A stretch of DNA of 64,000 bases. Origin: Desulfobacteraceae bacterium Eth-SRB2 (GTDB lineage: Bacteria; Desulfobacterota; Desulfobacteria; Desulfobacterales; UBA11574). Every line of letters begins with the position of its first letter. Within the stretch, counting starts at the first letter, position 1. The notes beneath the pieces were generated by a model. That model did not search any database and had not been told where the DNA came from. It was given only the letters and a program-made list of their open reading frames with translations. Location: NCBI GenBank assembly GCA_004193595.1, contig RPGQ01000080.1:68307-132306 (forward strand), in the 5' to 3' direction. A program made the position numbers and the translations under genes. Positions 27,332 through 38,527 of this stretch are shown here, piece after piece.

Positions 27332-27406
27332 CCAAAATGGCACAAAATTTTGCTCAATCATTCATTTGCTTTCCATATGTATAACACATATGCCAAACTG
27401 GCACAA
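27332..27406. promoter_or_regulatory. Putative activator sites: direct repeat CCAAAMTGGCACAA plus palindrome
   Basis: CCAAAATGGCACAA at 27332-27345 and CCAAACTGGCACAA at 27393-27406 differ at one base and lie 61 bp apart. Between them CATATGT-N5-ACATATG (27374-27392) is a perfect palindrome, and TGCCA-aac-TGGCA (27391-27403) is another. They lie 110-190 bp upstream of the sigma-54 promoter at 27517, a normal enhancer distance. Confidence 0.5.
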
Positions 27407-27516
27407 TAGCCCTGTGAAATCAAATCTTAAAAATCTTTGGGCCATCGCAAAAAAAATCTTGTTTAATTATTTGATATAATAGTTTTTTTATTAAAATTGA
27501 TCTCGATTATTTCCTT

Positions 27517-27533
27517 CCGGCACGGTTGTTGCT
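27517..27533 (+). promoter_or_regulatory. Sigma-54 promoter of the metF-hdrA operon
   Basis: CCGGCACGGTTGTTGCT: GG and GC exactly ten bases apart, matching TGGCACG-N4-TTGCT except one T to C. The predicted transcript start is about 65 bp before the metF ATG. A possible sigma-70 -10 (TATAAT) also lies at 27475-27480. Confidence 0.75.
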
Positions 27534-27607
27534 CATACTCTATTCGAAAACTCGTCTATTCATGAGCTGCTTTTTGCTTTTTTATGTAAAAAATCGGAGG
27601 TAGGCCT

Positions 27608-28477
27608 ATGCATTTAAAGCGCAAATTCGACACAGAGGAATTTGCTGTCCTTGCGGAAATGGAACCCCCCAAGGGAGTGGATGTCTCTAACATGGTAACC
27701 CATGCCACGAGAGTCAAGGGGGAAGTAGATGCTTTTGTGGTGCCTGAAATGAGCAACGCTGTCATGCGCATGAGTGCCCTTGGAGGCGCTATGATTCTGC
27801 AGGGCAAAGGCATGGAAACCGTGATGCAGGTCAACTGCAGAGACAGGAACCGAATCGCTCTTCAGGCGGATCTTCTGGCAGCCTATGGATGCGGTGTCGC
27901 TAATGTTATGGCGGTTACCGGAGAAGATCCCAGCTTTGGAGACCACTTTCAGGCCAGATCCGTATATGACATCGATCTCCTGGAATTGCTCAGGACGATT
28001 CGCGGGCTTGAGCAAGGAAAAGACATGGCCGGAATCGAGCTTTCAGGTTCCCCCGAATTCCTGGTGGGTTCCACGGTTAATGCAGGGGCCAAGGGAAAAT
28101 CTACTGAACTGGAAATCGAAGAGATGAATAAAAAAATTGAGGCCGGCGCCCAATTTTTTATTTCCCCGCCTTTATTTGACCTTTCCGCCATCCAGCCGTT
28201 TATGAAACGGGTGGAACAAAATAAAATAAAAATCATCCCCACAGTCTTACTCCTCAAATCATTAGGCATGGCCCGTTACATCATGCGGAATGTGGAGGAT
28301 GTTTATATCCCTGATACTCTGATTGACCGTATCCGAAAGTCCCCTGACAAGGTTCGTGAGTGTACTCTGATTGCATCAGAAATGGTTACATCGTTAAAAA
28401 AAGAAGGGTTCAGCGGCGTAAACATAGCAACCATCGGATGGGAGCACAAGCTTCCGGAGATACTTGATAGAATATAA
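27608..28477 (+). CDS. metF: MetF-type 5,10-methylene-tetrahydrofolate reductase
   Basis: 289 residues, single TIM-barrel MetF. The N-terminal AEMEPPKG holds the Glu that acts as acid in MetF proteins. [14 protein letters not shown] and [21 protein letters not shown] match the flavin/folate-binding face. It interconverts methylene- and methyl-H4folate in the methyl branch of the Wood-Ljungdahl pathway. In acetogens MetF joins MetV and HdrCBA-MvhD; here hdrA starts 2 bp after the stop, supporting the same partnership. A second metF, with metV, is at 38524. CGGAGG-type SD. First gene behind the sigma-54 promoter. Confidence 0.9.
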   Translation: MHLKRKFDTEEFAVLAEMEPPKGVDVSNMVTHATRVKGEVDAFVVPEMSNAVMRMSALGGAMILQGKGMETVMQVNCRDRNRIALQADLLAAYGCGVANVMAVTGEDPSFGDHFQARSVYDIDLLELLRTIRGLEQGKDMAGIELSGSPEFLVGSTVNAGAKGKSTELEIEEMNKKIEAGAQFFISPPLFDLSAIQPFMKRVEQNKIKIIPTVLLLKSLGMARYIMRNVEDVYIPDTLIDRIRKSPDKVRECTLIASEMVTSLKKEGFSGVNIATIGWEHKLPEILDRI

Positions 28478-28479
28478 GG

Positions 28480-31400
28480 ATGGAAAAAATGAAGCATACA
28501 AACCGTCAGAAGGAAAATACATCCACTGAAACACACGGAAAAGATAGCATCGGTTCGGTCATGGTGCTTGGCGGCGGAATCGCCGGCATGCAAGCGTCCC
28601 TTGATCTGGCAGATTCCGGCTATTATGTTCATCTGGTGGAAAAATCTCCGGCCATTGGGGGCGTAATGGCTCAACTGGACAAGACATTTCCCACCAATGA
28701 CTGTTCCATGTGAATTATCTCACCCAAACTGGTCGAGGTCGGCCGACATATTAACATCGAACTTCATACCTGTTCAAATATCGAAAAGATTGACGGACAG
28801 AATGGAAACTTTCAGGTAACCCTCCACAAAACTCCCCGCTATATCGATACGGACAAGTGTACTGCCTGTGGTGATTGTGTAGACGTCTGCCCGGTTACCA
28901 GGCCCAGCGAATATGATACAAAGCTGGTGGACCGCAAGGCGGTTTACAAACCTTATGCTCAGGCCATTCCCGGCGCCTTTGCCATAGAGAAGATCGATAC
29001 GGCGCCATGCCGGGTGGCTTGTCCGGCGAATCTAAATGTTCAGGGATATGTGGCCATGGTCAAGATGGGCAAGTACCGGGAGGCCGTGGAAATCATCATG
29101 CAGGATCTGCCTTTTCCCGGCATACTCGGTCGTATCTGTCCCCATGGTTGTGAAAAAAGCTGTCGGCGCCTTGAATTGGACGAGGCGATTTCCATACGGG
29201 AACTTAAACGAGTGGCTGCGGATCATGTTGATCTGAGCGATATCCCGGTACCGGAAATTACATCCAGAAATGAAAAAGTGGCTATTATCGGCTCAGGCCC
29301 TGCCGGGCTTACCGCCGCCTATTTTCTGGCATTAGACGGATACCAGGTCAGTGTATACGAGTCCATGCCCGAAGCAGGCGGAATGATGCGATACGGCATT
29401 CCCGAGCACCGCCTGCCACGGACGGTACTGGATGCAGAGATCGAGAATCTCAAACGATACGGGATTCAAATTCATACCCATACGGTTATTGGCAGAGACA
29501 TAACCATAGAAGAGCTCCGGGAACATGGCGCCAGTGCTATCTTTCTGGCTATCGGTGCCTGGAAAGGTCTGAAGCTTAGAATTCCCGGGGAAGAAACTTC
29601 TCAGGGTGTTTCTGATGTCACCGCCTTTTTGCGAGAGGTTCATCTGGGAAATTTAAAAAAACTGGGGGGGAAGATAGTTATCATCGGAGGCGGTCATTCC
29701 GCACTGGATGCCGCCCGGGTGGCACTTCGACTCGGTGCCGGCGAGGCGCATATCCTTTACCGTCGTTCCCGAACGGAAATGCTCGCGGAGCCCGAAGAAG
29801 TGGAAGAGACTGAGAAAGAAGGAGTTAAGATTCATTTCCTGTCGGCCCCCATAAGTATTTCCAGTAAAAATGAGAAGGTTACCGGAATCGAATGTATCCG
29901 GACCCGTTTGACGGAAAAAGACACAACCGGCAGGCGGAGACCGATTCCCGTTGAAGGTTCGGAATTTTTCATTGAGGCGAATTATATCATTCCGGCCATC
30001 GGCCAGGAGCCGGATCTGGGAAACCTTGCCAAAGCACAGGACTTAAAAGTTTCCAAATGGAACCTTCTGGAGGTTAATCCTGAAACCCTCCAGACAAACA
30101 TACCGGACATATTTGCCGGTGGTGATGTGATCAGCGGTCCTGCCACGGTTATCGAGGCGGTTGAGGCCGGCCAAAGAGTCGCCAAATATATAGCCAAATA
30201 TCTGCAGGGTGAAGAACTGCCCGCAGAATGGCAGGACGAGCCGCCCATGGGGACAAACTGGGTAGCGCCTCCAAAAGACGAACCTACCAAAGATCGATTG
30301 AAAATTCCCACGTTGCCGGTGGAAAAAAGGATTTCGGGCTATGAAGAAGTCAATCTTTGTGCGGATGAGGAATCGGCCAAGCAAGAAGCCGATCGCTGCC
30401 TGAATTGCGGCGGCTGCTGTGAATGCTACCAGTGTGTGGCGGTGTGTGAGGCTGAAGCCGTCACTCTTGAGACTCACGCCCAACAGGAAGAGACAACAAC
30501 CATCAATGTGGGTTCTGTTGTTCTGGCACCGGGTTTTCAGCCGTTTGATCCTTCAAAGTTTGATAATTACAATTACGCCAGCCATCCCAATATTATCACT
30601 TCCACGGAATTTGAACGAATCCTTTCCGCCACAGGCCCATTTATGGGGCATCTTACCCGAATTTCGGACAAAAAAGAGCCCAAGAAAATTGCATGGTTCC
30701 AATGCATCGGTTCCAGGGATCTTAATCGCTGTGACAATCCATACTGCTCTTCCGTGTGCTGCATGTATGCGGTTAAGGAGGCGGTAATTGCCAAAGAGCA
30801 TGCGGATTATGATTTGGATTGCGCCATCTTTTTCATGGATATGCGTACCCCGGGCAAAGATTTTGAAAAATATTACAACGATGCCAAGGACAAGCATGGG
30901 GTTCGCTTTATAAGGTCCCGGGTTCATACCATAGACCGGGTTCCGGAAACCGATGACCTTGAGGTCCGGTATGTGACGGAGAGCGGAGAAGAGAAAAAAG
31001 AAATTTTTGATATGATCGTATTATCTGTGGGCATGGAAATATCGCCGGAAACCATCAATCTTGCAAATAATCTCGGAATTGATCTGACCCAAGGAAATTT
31101 TTGCGAAACCAAAAATTTTAAACCGTTTGCAACATCAAGAGACGGCATATTTGTCTGCGGTGCTTTTCAGGGACCCAAAGACATCCCCGAGTCTGTCATG
31201 GAAGCCAGTGCTGCGGCCTGCAGTGCCGGTGTCAGCCTGGCGCCTGCACGGGGCTCTCTTATCAAAGAGAAAGCATTCCCTGATGAAACCGATATAACCG
31301 GCGAGGAACCCCGTATCGGAATTTTTGTATGTAATTGCGGTATCAATATCGGCGGAATTGCCGATGTTCCTGCCGTCGTCGAATATGCCAAGGGACTGCC

Positions 31401-32964
31401 CAATGTTGCATATGTGGAAGAGAACCTTTTTACCTGCAGCCAGGACACTCAGAAGCAAATGGCGGAGGTGATCAAGGAACAGAACTTAAATCGAATTGTT
31501 GTGGCGGCATGTACCCCTCGAACCCATGAGCCGTTATTTCAGGAGACCATACGTAACGCAGGCCTAAATGAATATCTGTTTGACATGGCCAATATAAGGA
31601 ACCAGTGCACATGGGTGCATTCGGATGACAAAGAACATGCCACGGAAAAATCCAAAGATCTGGTGCGGATGGCTGTTGCCAGGGCCTCTTTGCTGGAACC
31701 CATCCCCGATATATCGGTGGATGTTAACCCGTCTGCGCTTATTATCGGTGGCGGGGTCGCCGGAATGACCACCGCCCTGGGTTTTGCGGATCAAGGTTTT
31801 CCGGCAATCATCGTGGAAAAATCATCCGTTCTCGGCGGTGCGGCAAGAGATCTTAGCAAGACCTGGAAGGGCCAGGACATTCAACAATACCTTTCCGAGC
31901 TGGTGGATAAAGTCGAGCAGCATTCGGATATAAAAGTGTTGCGAAACGCCGAGGTGGTTGGCGCCTCCGGGTTTGTGGGCAATTTTGAAACTCAGGTGGT
32001 TGTAGGAAACCAAACAGAGACCGTGGAACACGGAGTTGTTATGGTTGCAACCGGCGGCAAGGCCGCAGATACCGAAGAATACCTTTACGGTAAGAATCCC
32101 AGGGTTACCCGCTGGCATGATCTGGAACATGATCCCGAAAAATTAAAGAATGCGGAAATTATTGTATTTATCCAGTGTGTGGGATCACGGGACGAAAATC
32201 GACCTTACTGTTCCAGGATATGCTGTACGGGTTCCATATTACAGGCGATTTCCATAAAACAAAGCAACCCGGATGCAAGAGTATTTATCCTTTACCGTGA
32301 CATTCGAACGTATGGCGAAAAAGAGTATCTTTACAAAAAAGCCAGAGAGATGGGCGTTGTGTTTGTACGATATTCGCTGGACAACAAACCCAAGATCACG
32401 GAAATAGAAAATGGTCTTCAAGTCGATGTCTTTGATCCGATTTTGCAAAAGAATCTAAGGATACAGGCAGACTATGTGAATCTGGCGACGGCTATTGAGC
32501 CGGCCCAGAACCATAAGATTTCCGAATTCTATAAAATTCCGCTCAATGCCGAAAACTTTTTTATGGAAGCCCATGCCAAGCTGCGACCCGTGGAATTCGC
32601 TAACGATGGAATCTTTTTGTGCGGACTGGCCCATTACCCCAAAGCCATGGAAGAGAGTATTTCCCAGGCCATGGCGGCTACAAGCAGAGCAATCACGGTA
32701 CTTGCAAAAGGTTCCGTTCAGATTTCTCCGCTGGTATCTCAGGTAGATGCTGAAAAATGCATCGGGTGCGGTCTTTGTGCGGAAGTTTGTCCTTTCAACG
32801 CCATTATGCTCGAAGAAATTGAAGGCAAAGGATATCGGGCAAAGAATATTTCGGCCTCCTGTAAAGGGTGCGGGCTGTGTGCCTCTTCATGTCCACAGCA
32901 GGCCATCGATATGCTTCATTTCCGGGATCGGCAAATCGTGGCTTCGATTTGTGCAGCGGTGTGA
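28480..32964 (+). CDS. hdrA: Selenocysteine HdrA-GltD-HdrA giant protein (UGA at residue 78)
   Basis: 1494 residues if UGA at 28711-28713 is Sec (ATG 28489, with AAGG spacing, may be the true start). FAD motif [12 protein letters not shown]; loop NDCSM-U78-IISPKLVEV, where two all-Cys paralogues have DCAACIGTPKMVE and DCSTCMFSPKMV. Then [12 protein letters not shown]; a GltD-like insertion of about 400 residues ([47 protein letters not shown]); [17 protein letters not shown]; a CNCGINIGG domain; a second HdrA unit ([12 protein letters not shown]); and a terminal dicluster ferredoxin ([24 protein letters not shown]). It is one of the largest HdrA layouts expected: pyridine-nucleotide input plus two flavin units. 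A five-pair hairpin lies 16 nt after the UGA. It should be annotated as one gene, not two. Confidence 0.92.
28730..28745 (+). promoter_or_regulatory. SECIS-like hairpin of hdrA(Sec) 1
   Basis: UGGUC, loop GAGGUC, GGCCG: five pairs with G-U wobbles, 16 nt past the UGA. The same loop occurs in the second Sec hdrA, where the stem is one pair longer. Weak on its own. Confidence 0.5.
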
Positions 32965-33054
32965 ATGGAGTGTGAAGTGACTTTCCCGTTTTATCCGGGT
33001 TAGGTAATAGCTTGCAATTTGTATAATAAGCCAAAGTAAGTGAAGGTAAAAATT

Positions 33055-33804
33055 ATGAAGGAATTTGAGCCAAAAATAGTTGCTTTTCTGTGTAACTGGT
33101 GTGCCTATGCCGGCGCGGATTTGGCCGGTGTATCCCGGTTGCAGTATCCACCCAACATAAGAACCGTGCGCGTCATGTGTTCGGGCAGAGTCGACCCGCT
33201 GTTTGTTCTGCAAGCGTTTAAACAGGGATGTGACGGCGTACTGGTCGCCGGGTGACATTTCGGTGATTGCCATTACCTGGAGGGTAATGTTCAGGCCGAA
33301 AAAAAGATTCGTTTAACTCAAAAATTGCTGGATATGGCCGGTATCGGAAAACAAAGGCTGCATCTGGCCTGGGTTTCGTCGGCCGAAGCTCAGCGGTTTG
33401 TAGAGGTCGTTACCCAAACGACCGATTCGGTTAAGGCACAGGGGAAATTCGATCCCAAAGCGTTTGCTTTTGAGCTTGCTGCAGCGGAGTTGACTCTGGC
33501 CGAAGAAACACTCAGATGGATGGTCGGAAAAGAAGTAAAGATCACGACAAAAGGAGATGTTTTCGGACGCCGGTGGGATAGGGATACTTTTGAATCCATA
33601 CTCGATTCGTTGCTTGAAAGAGTATATCAGAAAAATTTGATTCTCCAAGCAGTTAAAGAAGGGCATACCTCTGTGAGAGATATCCATAAAAAAATCGGGC
33701 TCGACCTTAAAAGAATTTCATACCTTCTGGCTGATATGGAGAATAGGAACATCGTCGAGTTTGCCGGTATGGAAGAGAGTAAACCGATTTTTGCAGCACT
33801 ATAA
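33055..33804 (+). CDS. mvhD: Selenocysteine MvhD with C-terminal winged-helix-like extension (UGA at residue 67)
   Basis: 249 residues with UGA at 33253-33255 as Sec. Residues 1-140 are Mvh[13 protein letters not shown], then GVLVAG-U67-HFGDCHY, where the all-Cys paralogue has VLVSGCHPGDCHY. So the Sec is at a different ligand from the other two Sec MvhDs. After residue 140 an extra 110 residues end in [20 protein letters not shown], which looks like a winged helix-turn-helix. Such a tail could be a docking module rather than DNA binding; the role is unknown. ATG 33055 is chosen for its GAAGG SD over GTG 33040. A perfect seven-pair hairpin lies 15 nt after the UGA. It sits between the two Sec hdrA genes. 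Confidence 0.9.
33271..33289 (+). promoter_or_regulatory. SECIS-like hairpin of mvhD-wHTH(Sec)
   Basis: CAUUACC, loop UGGAG, GGUAAUG: perfect seven-pair stem, 15 nt after the UGA. Confidence 0.7.
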
Positions 33805-33870
33805 GAATTGACTATTGAAGATTGAAAATTTTTTTAAATTAATCAATCTTCAATTGATAAGGGAGGAGAA

Positions 33871-36800
33871 ATGACGAACAAAAGCGGATCGGTTATGGTT
33901 GTGGGTGCCGGAATCGCAGGCATGCAGGCTTCGCTAGATCTGGCCAATTCGGATTACAAGGTTTACCTGGTTGACAAGTCTCCCACCATCGGCGGGATGA
34001 TGGCCCAACTGGACAAGACTTTCCCCACGAACGATTGTGCCATGTGAGTGATTTCGCCCAAACTGGTCGAGGTCGGCCGGCATATAAATATTGAGCTGAT
34101 TACGTGCAGCGAACTAAAGAGTGTTGAGGGGGAACCGGGAAACTTTGAGGCTTCATTGGTCAATTACCCCCGGTACATTGATCCCGTTAAATGTACAGGG
34201 TGCGGAGATTGTGCCAGGCATTGCCCGGTAACTGCCGTTAACCAATATAATATGGGCCTTAATGACAGGAGAGCTACGTACATAGAATATGCCCAAGCGG
34301 TTCCTCTTGCCTTTGCCATTGATACCGAGACGTGTATCGGCTGCGGTTTATGCGAGAAGATGTGTCTTGCCAAAGCCATCCGGTATGATGACAGAGAGCA
34401 CAAAACCACGCTTACGGTGGGATCCGTGATTTTGTCCGCCGGAAGCCGGGGGTTTGATCCTTCCGGGCTTGACTATCTGGGATACGGTAAATATCCCAAT
34501 GTGGTGACCAGCCAAGAGTTTGAAAGAATTTTGAGTGCGTCAGGACCGTATTTCGGTCATTTGATGAGGCCGTTGGACCGGGAAGAGCCCAAAAGCATCG
34601 CGTGGTTGCAGTGCGTGGGGTCCAGGGATACCAACCGTTGCGGAAACGGCTACTGCTCATCGGTATGCTGCATGTACGCCGTAAAAGAGTCCATGATTGC
34701 CAAAGAGCATGCCCATGGCGACCTGGATTGTGCAATTTTTAATATGGATATACGGACCTTTGGCAAGGATTATGAAAAATATTATCTCCGTGCCCGGGAT
34801 AAGGAAGGGGTTCGTTTTATAACGGCCAGGGTCCATACCATTACCGAAGTTCCTGAAACCGGCGATCTGATTCTCGAGTATGCGGACAACAGCGGCGCCA
34901 TGAAACAGGAAACCTTTAATATGGTCGTTCTCTCGGTGGGACTGCAGATTCAACCGGGTACTGTGGAGCTGGCAAAACGTCTCAATGTTAAATTGAATAA
35001 ATACAATTTTGTAGAGAGCGATCCCTTTACACCGGTGAGCACCTCACGGCCGGGAATATATACGTGCGGCGTGTTGCAAGGGCCAAAGGACATCCCCGAA
35101 TCCATAGCCGAGGCCAGCGCTGCCGCCTGTTTGGCCGGCGCGGAGCTTGCTGAAGCAAGGGGGACAGAGATTTCTAAAGTTGAAATCCCCGAACCCATTG
35201 ATGTTGCCGGACAGAAGCCTCGCATCGGTGTTTTTGTATGTAACTGTGGGATCAACATCGGAGGGATTGTCAACGTCCCGGATGTAAAAGACTATGCTGC
35301 GACGCTTCCCAACGTTGTCTTTACGGATGATAATCTGTTTACCTGCAGCCAGGACACCCAGGATATCATCAAAGAAAAAATTATTGAGCATCAGTTGAAC
35401 CGGGTGATTGTAGCGTCATGCAGCCCCAAAACTCACGAGCAGATGTTTATGGAAACGCTCGAGGCCTGCGGATTAAATAAATATTTGTTTGAAATGGCAA
35501 ATATCCGCAACCAGAATTCATGGATTCATTCCAAGAATCCGGAAGAAGCCACGCAAAAGGCCAAAGACCTGGTTCGCATGTCTGTGGCCCGGGCTGCCAC
35601 ACTCCACCCGCTACATGAAAAAAAGATTCCGGTCATTAAGAGAGCGTTGATCATCGGCGGTGGGGTGGCCGGAATGAATGCTGCACTGGGTCTTGCAGGT
35701 CAGGGCTTTCCGGTCGTCCTCATTGAAAAAGAGGAAAGACTGGGGGGAATGGCAAACCGCCTGACCGCCACCATAGAGGGGGCGGATGTGGGAAGTTACC
35801 TGGAAGGACTGATTGAAAAGGTGACCGCCCATCCCCAAATACAGGTTTTAACCCGCTCCCTTATTGTCGGATTTTCCGGATTCAAGGGAAATTTTACTAC
35901 CGAAGTTCTCGTGGGACCGGGTATGTATGAAAGAAAGATCGACCACGGGGTCGTTGTTCTGGCTACGGGAGCCACCGAATACCGCCCCAAAGAATTCCTA
36001 TACGGCCAGGACCAAAAGGTCGTAACCCAGGTCGAGCTATCCAAACGTTTAAAAGAAGAAGGGGCCCAAGATCTAAACCGGGTGGTTATGATTCAGTGTG
36101 TTGGATCCAGAAACGGTGAAAATCCCAACTGCTCCAGGATTTGCTGTCAGAGCGCGATCAAGAATGCACTTCAAATTAAAAAACTTCAACCGGATGCCCA
36201 AGTCTTTATACTTTACCGGGACATCAGGACTTATGGGCTGCTGGAGGATTACTATACCGAAGCCAGGAAACAGGGCGTACTCTTCTGCCGATTCGATCCT
36301 GAAGATCCGCCGACAGTGGAATCGTCCGAAGATGGGATCATGGTAACCTTTAAGGACCATGTGCTTAATTCCGACCTCCGGGTGAGTGCCGACCTTCTGG
36401 CGCTGAGCGCGGGGATGGTGGCTGAAGACACCGAAGAGCTCGCCTCCATCGTCAAACTGGCCCGTAACGCAGAAGGCCACTTTATGGAGGCTCATGTCAA
36501 GTTAAGACCGGTGGATATGGCCACGGAAGGCGTGTTTGTTTGTGGGACCGCCCACAGCCCCAAACTTTTGTCAGAATCCATTTCACAGGCGCTTGCCGCT
36601 GCTTCCCGGGCAACGACGTTTCTATCACAGCCGGAATTGACATTATCGGCGGTAACCGCACAGGTAAATGCGGATCAATGTGCGTCATGCCTCATATGCG
36701 TCCGGTCGTGCCCGTACCAGGTGCCGAGGATCAATGAAGACGGTGTCAGTGAAATCGATGTTGCGTTATGCCATGGGTGCGGTGTCTGTGCCGCGGAATG

Positions 36801-36885
36801 CCCGGCAAAGGCCATCGAACTGAATTGGTATGAAGACGTTCAAATACTGAGCAAGGTTGACGCGTTGCTTGAAGGCGTCCTGTAG
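33871..36885 (+). CDS. hdrA: Selenocysteine double HdrA (UGA at residue 59)
   Basis: 1004 residues with UGA at 34045-34047 as Sec. FAD motif [12 protein letters not shown], loop NDCAM-U59-VISPKLVEV, ferredoxins [12 protein letters not shown] and [22 protein letters not shown], mid-domain CNCGINIGG, second unit [12 protein letters not shown] with [11 protein letters not shown], and terminal clusters [12 protein letters not shown] and [12 protein letters not shown]. There is no GltD or receiver insertion; otherwise it closely resembles the Sec-HdrA-GltD gene upstream. Strong SD (GGGAGGAG) before ATG 33871. Paired with Sec mvhD genes on both sides, then metVF. It likely forms the flavin core of a MetVF-Hdr-MvhD assembly (inference). 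Confidence 0.92.
34063..34080 (+). promoter_or_regulatory. SECIS-like hairpin of hdrA(Sec) 2
   Basis: CUGGUC, loop GAGGUC, GGCCGG: six pairs including wobbles, 15 nt past the UGA. Confidence 0.55.
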
Positions 36886-37158
36886 AATTGGAGTGAATCA
36901 TAATTCAGGTCAAAAACAACGGGACATGCAATTTGTGAACTGAATTTTGAATCGCCGAAATTGAAGATTGTTGATTTATGATTGAAGATTTATGGAAGCG
37001 CTTGGCTTTGTATTTTTTATAAATTGATAGAACACCTTCAATTAACAATTATCAATCGAAAATCATCAATTTTCTCATTTGTAAGCGTATACGAACTTAA
37101 ACAATAGGATAGTCGCCGAATTCGCACCAAAGCATAGATTAGATTCAAAGGGGGTATT

Positions 37159-37590
37159 ATGAAGGAAGATTTTAAGCCTATTATTATCGCATTTTGCTGC
37201 AGTTTCTGAGGGTATACGGCTGCGGACCTGGCAGGTTCCATGCGCTTGCAATACCCCTCTGATATAAAAATCATTCTCGTTCCATGCACGGGAAAGCTAG
37301 ATGTCGTTCATATCCTCCATGCCTTTGAAAAGGGAGCGGACGGCGTATATGCGGTAGGTTGTATGGAAGGAGATTGTCATTATAACAGCGGCAACCTCAG
37401 AGCCCGTAAACGGGTGGAACAGGCACAAAAAATTCTGGATACTATCGGTATCGGGGGAGAACGGGCACAGATGTATAATCTTTCATCCAGCGAAGGGCCG
37501 CGTTTTGCCCAGTACGCCGTTGAAATGGAGGAAAGAATCCGAAAATTGGGGCCCAACCCCATTAAGCTGGCCAAGAAAAAGGCCGCATGA
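37159..37590 (+). CDS. mvhD: Selenocysteine MvhD (UGA at residue 17)
   Basis: 143 residues with UGA at 37207-37209 as Sec: MKEDFKPIIIAFCCSF, then U17, then GYTAADLAG. Nearly the same protein as the minus-strand copy at 14061-14492, including the UGA position and the downstream hairpin, so the pair reflects a duplication that kept Sec. Other conserved Cys: PCTG and VGCMEGDCHY. The upstream spacer (36886-37158) is AT-rich with pieces of the ATTGAAGATTGA repeat. GGGGG SD-like run before the ATG. Follows Sec hdrA; metV is 268 bp downstream. Confidence 0.9.
37224..37239 (+). promoter_or_regulatory. SECIS-like hairpin of mvhD(Sec) 2
   Basis: GGACCU, loop GGC, AGGUUCC with a bulged U, 14 nt after the UGA. 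Identical to the hairpin in the 14.4-kb copy although neighbouring bases differ. Confidence 0.65.
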
Positions 37591-37611
37591 AGTAAATGAA
37601 GCATTCAAGTT

Positions 37612-37663
37612 AGTTCGCTTCGCCCCGCCTGCCATTGCAAGGCACGAGCGGGCAGGTCACAAT
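37612..37663. repeat. Dispersed GC-rich repeat, second copy
   Basis: TTCGCTTCGCCCCGCCTGCC followed by attgcaaggcacgagcggg matches positions 64-113 with few differences; both copies are followed by tcacaattgga. Non-coding. Confidence 0.75.
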
Positions 37664-37858
37664 TGGAAAGATGGAACAATGGAATACTGGAAAACAACAA
37701 AAACAGTCTTTTACTTCCTTTGAAATCCATCACTCCATTATTCCAGCATTCCATGGAAGTGGCATAAAACAGTAGCTATTAAAGAGTTTTTAATTTCAAC
37801 CCATTGTAGATTTTCGAGATGTTTAACATGGTTCGATCTTTAATGAAAGAGAGGTCTT

Positions 37859-38527
37859 ATGATTGTCGCCGACAGAAAACCCATTGAAGAAATTATAGAG
37901 GAAGTCAAAAATTATGAAAAAATCCTCATCCTCGGCTGTAACGAGTGCGTCACGGTTTGTGAGGCAGGGGGGAAGAAAGAAGTCGGTGTTCTGGCTTCAG
38001 CCCTCAGGATGTACTTCCTAAACCAGGGACGGGAAGTCAAAATAGATGAAGAAACATTGGAACGGCAGTGCGATCACGAATATCTGGAAGAGATTCGTGA
38101 TGTCATGGATCAGTATGACGCTGTGGTTTCCCTTGCCTGCGGTGTCGGCGTCCAGTTCATGGCTGAAAAATACCACGACTGTCCCATTTATCCCGGAGTG
38201 GACACCTGTTTTTTGGGGGCTACTGAAAAACGAGGCCTATGGACGGAACGATGCCAGGCCTGTGGACAGTGCATTTTGGCGCGTACCGGGGGAATCTGCC
38301 CGGTCTCCCGCTGTGCAAAGCGGATTCTTAACGGCCCGTGCGGTGGTTCTGCTAAAGGCAAATGCGAAATTAATAAAGAAATTGATTGCGCCTGGGAATT
38401 GATCATCAATCGCCTCAAGGCACTGGACAAACTCGATGATTATGAAAAAATTGACCCCATTAAAGACTGGTCCACCGACAGGGCCGGGGGACCCAGAAAA
38501 GTTGTCAGGGAGGATGTACAGGAATGA
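37859..38527 (+). CDS. metV: MetV-type zinc/Fe-S partner of MetF
   Basis: 222 residues of the MTHFR C-terminal/MetV family. CNECVTVCEAGG near residue 29, and a Cys cluster near 137-160 (CQACGQCILARTGGICPVSRC) followed by NGPCGGSAKGKCE, the family hallmark. In acetogens MetV links MetF to the HdrCBA-MvhD module. Stop overlaps the metF start by four bases (ATGA), so translation is coupled. SD GAGAGG. Confidence 0.92.
   Translation: MIVADRKPIEEIIEEVKNYEKILILGCNECVTVCEAGGKKEVGVLASALRMYFLNQGREVKIDEETLERQCDHEYLEEIRDVMDQYDAVVSLACGVGVQFMAEKYHDCPIYPGVDTCFLGATEKRGLWTERCQACGQCILARTGGICPVSRCAKRILNGPCGGSAKGKCEINKEIDCAWELIINRLKALDKLDDYEKIDPIKDWSTDRAGGPRKVVREDVQE

Noticed and set aside
27338..27351. TGGCAC...TTTGC as a sigma-54 promoter
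   Set aside because: GG and GC are eleven rather than ten bases apart; the site at 27517 has the right spacing. The motif is kept only as part of the direct repeat.
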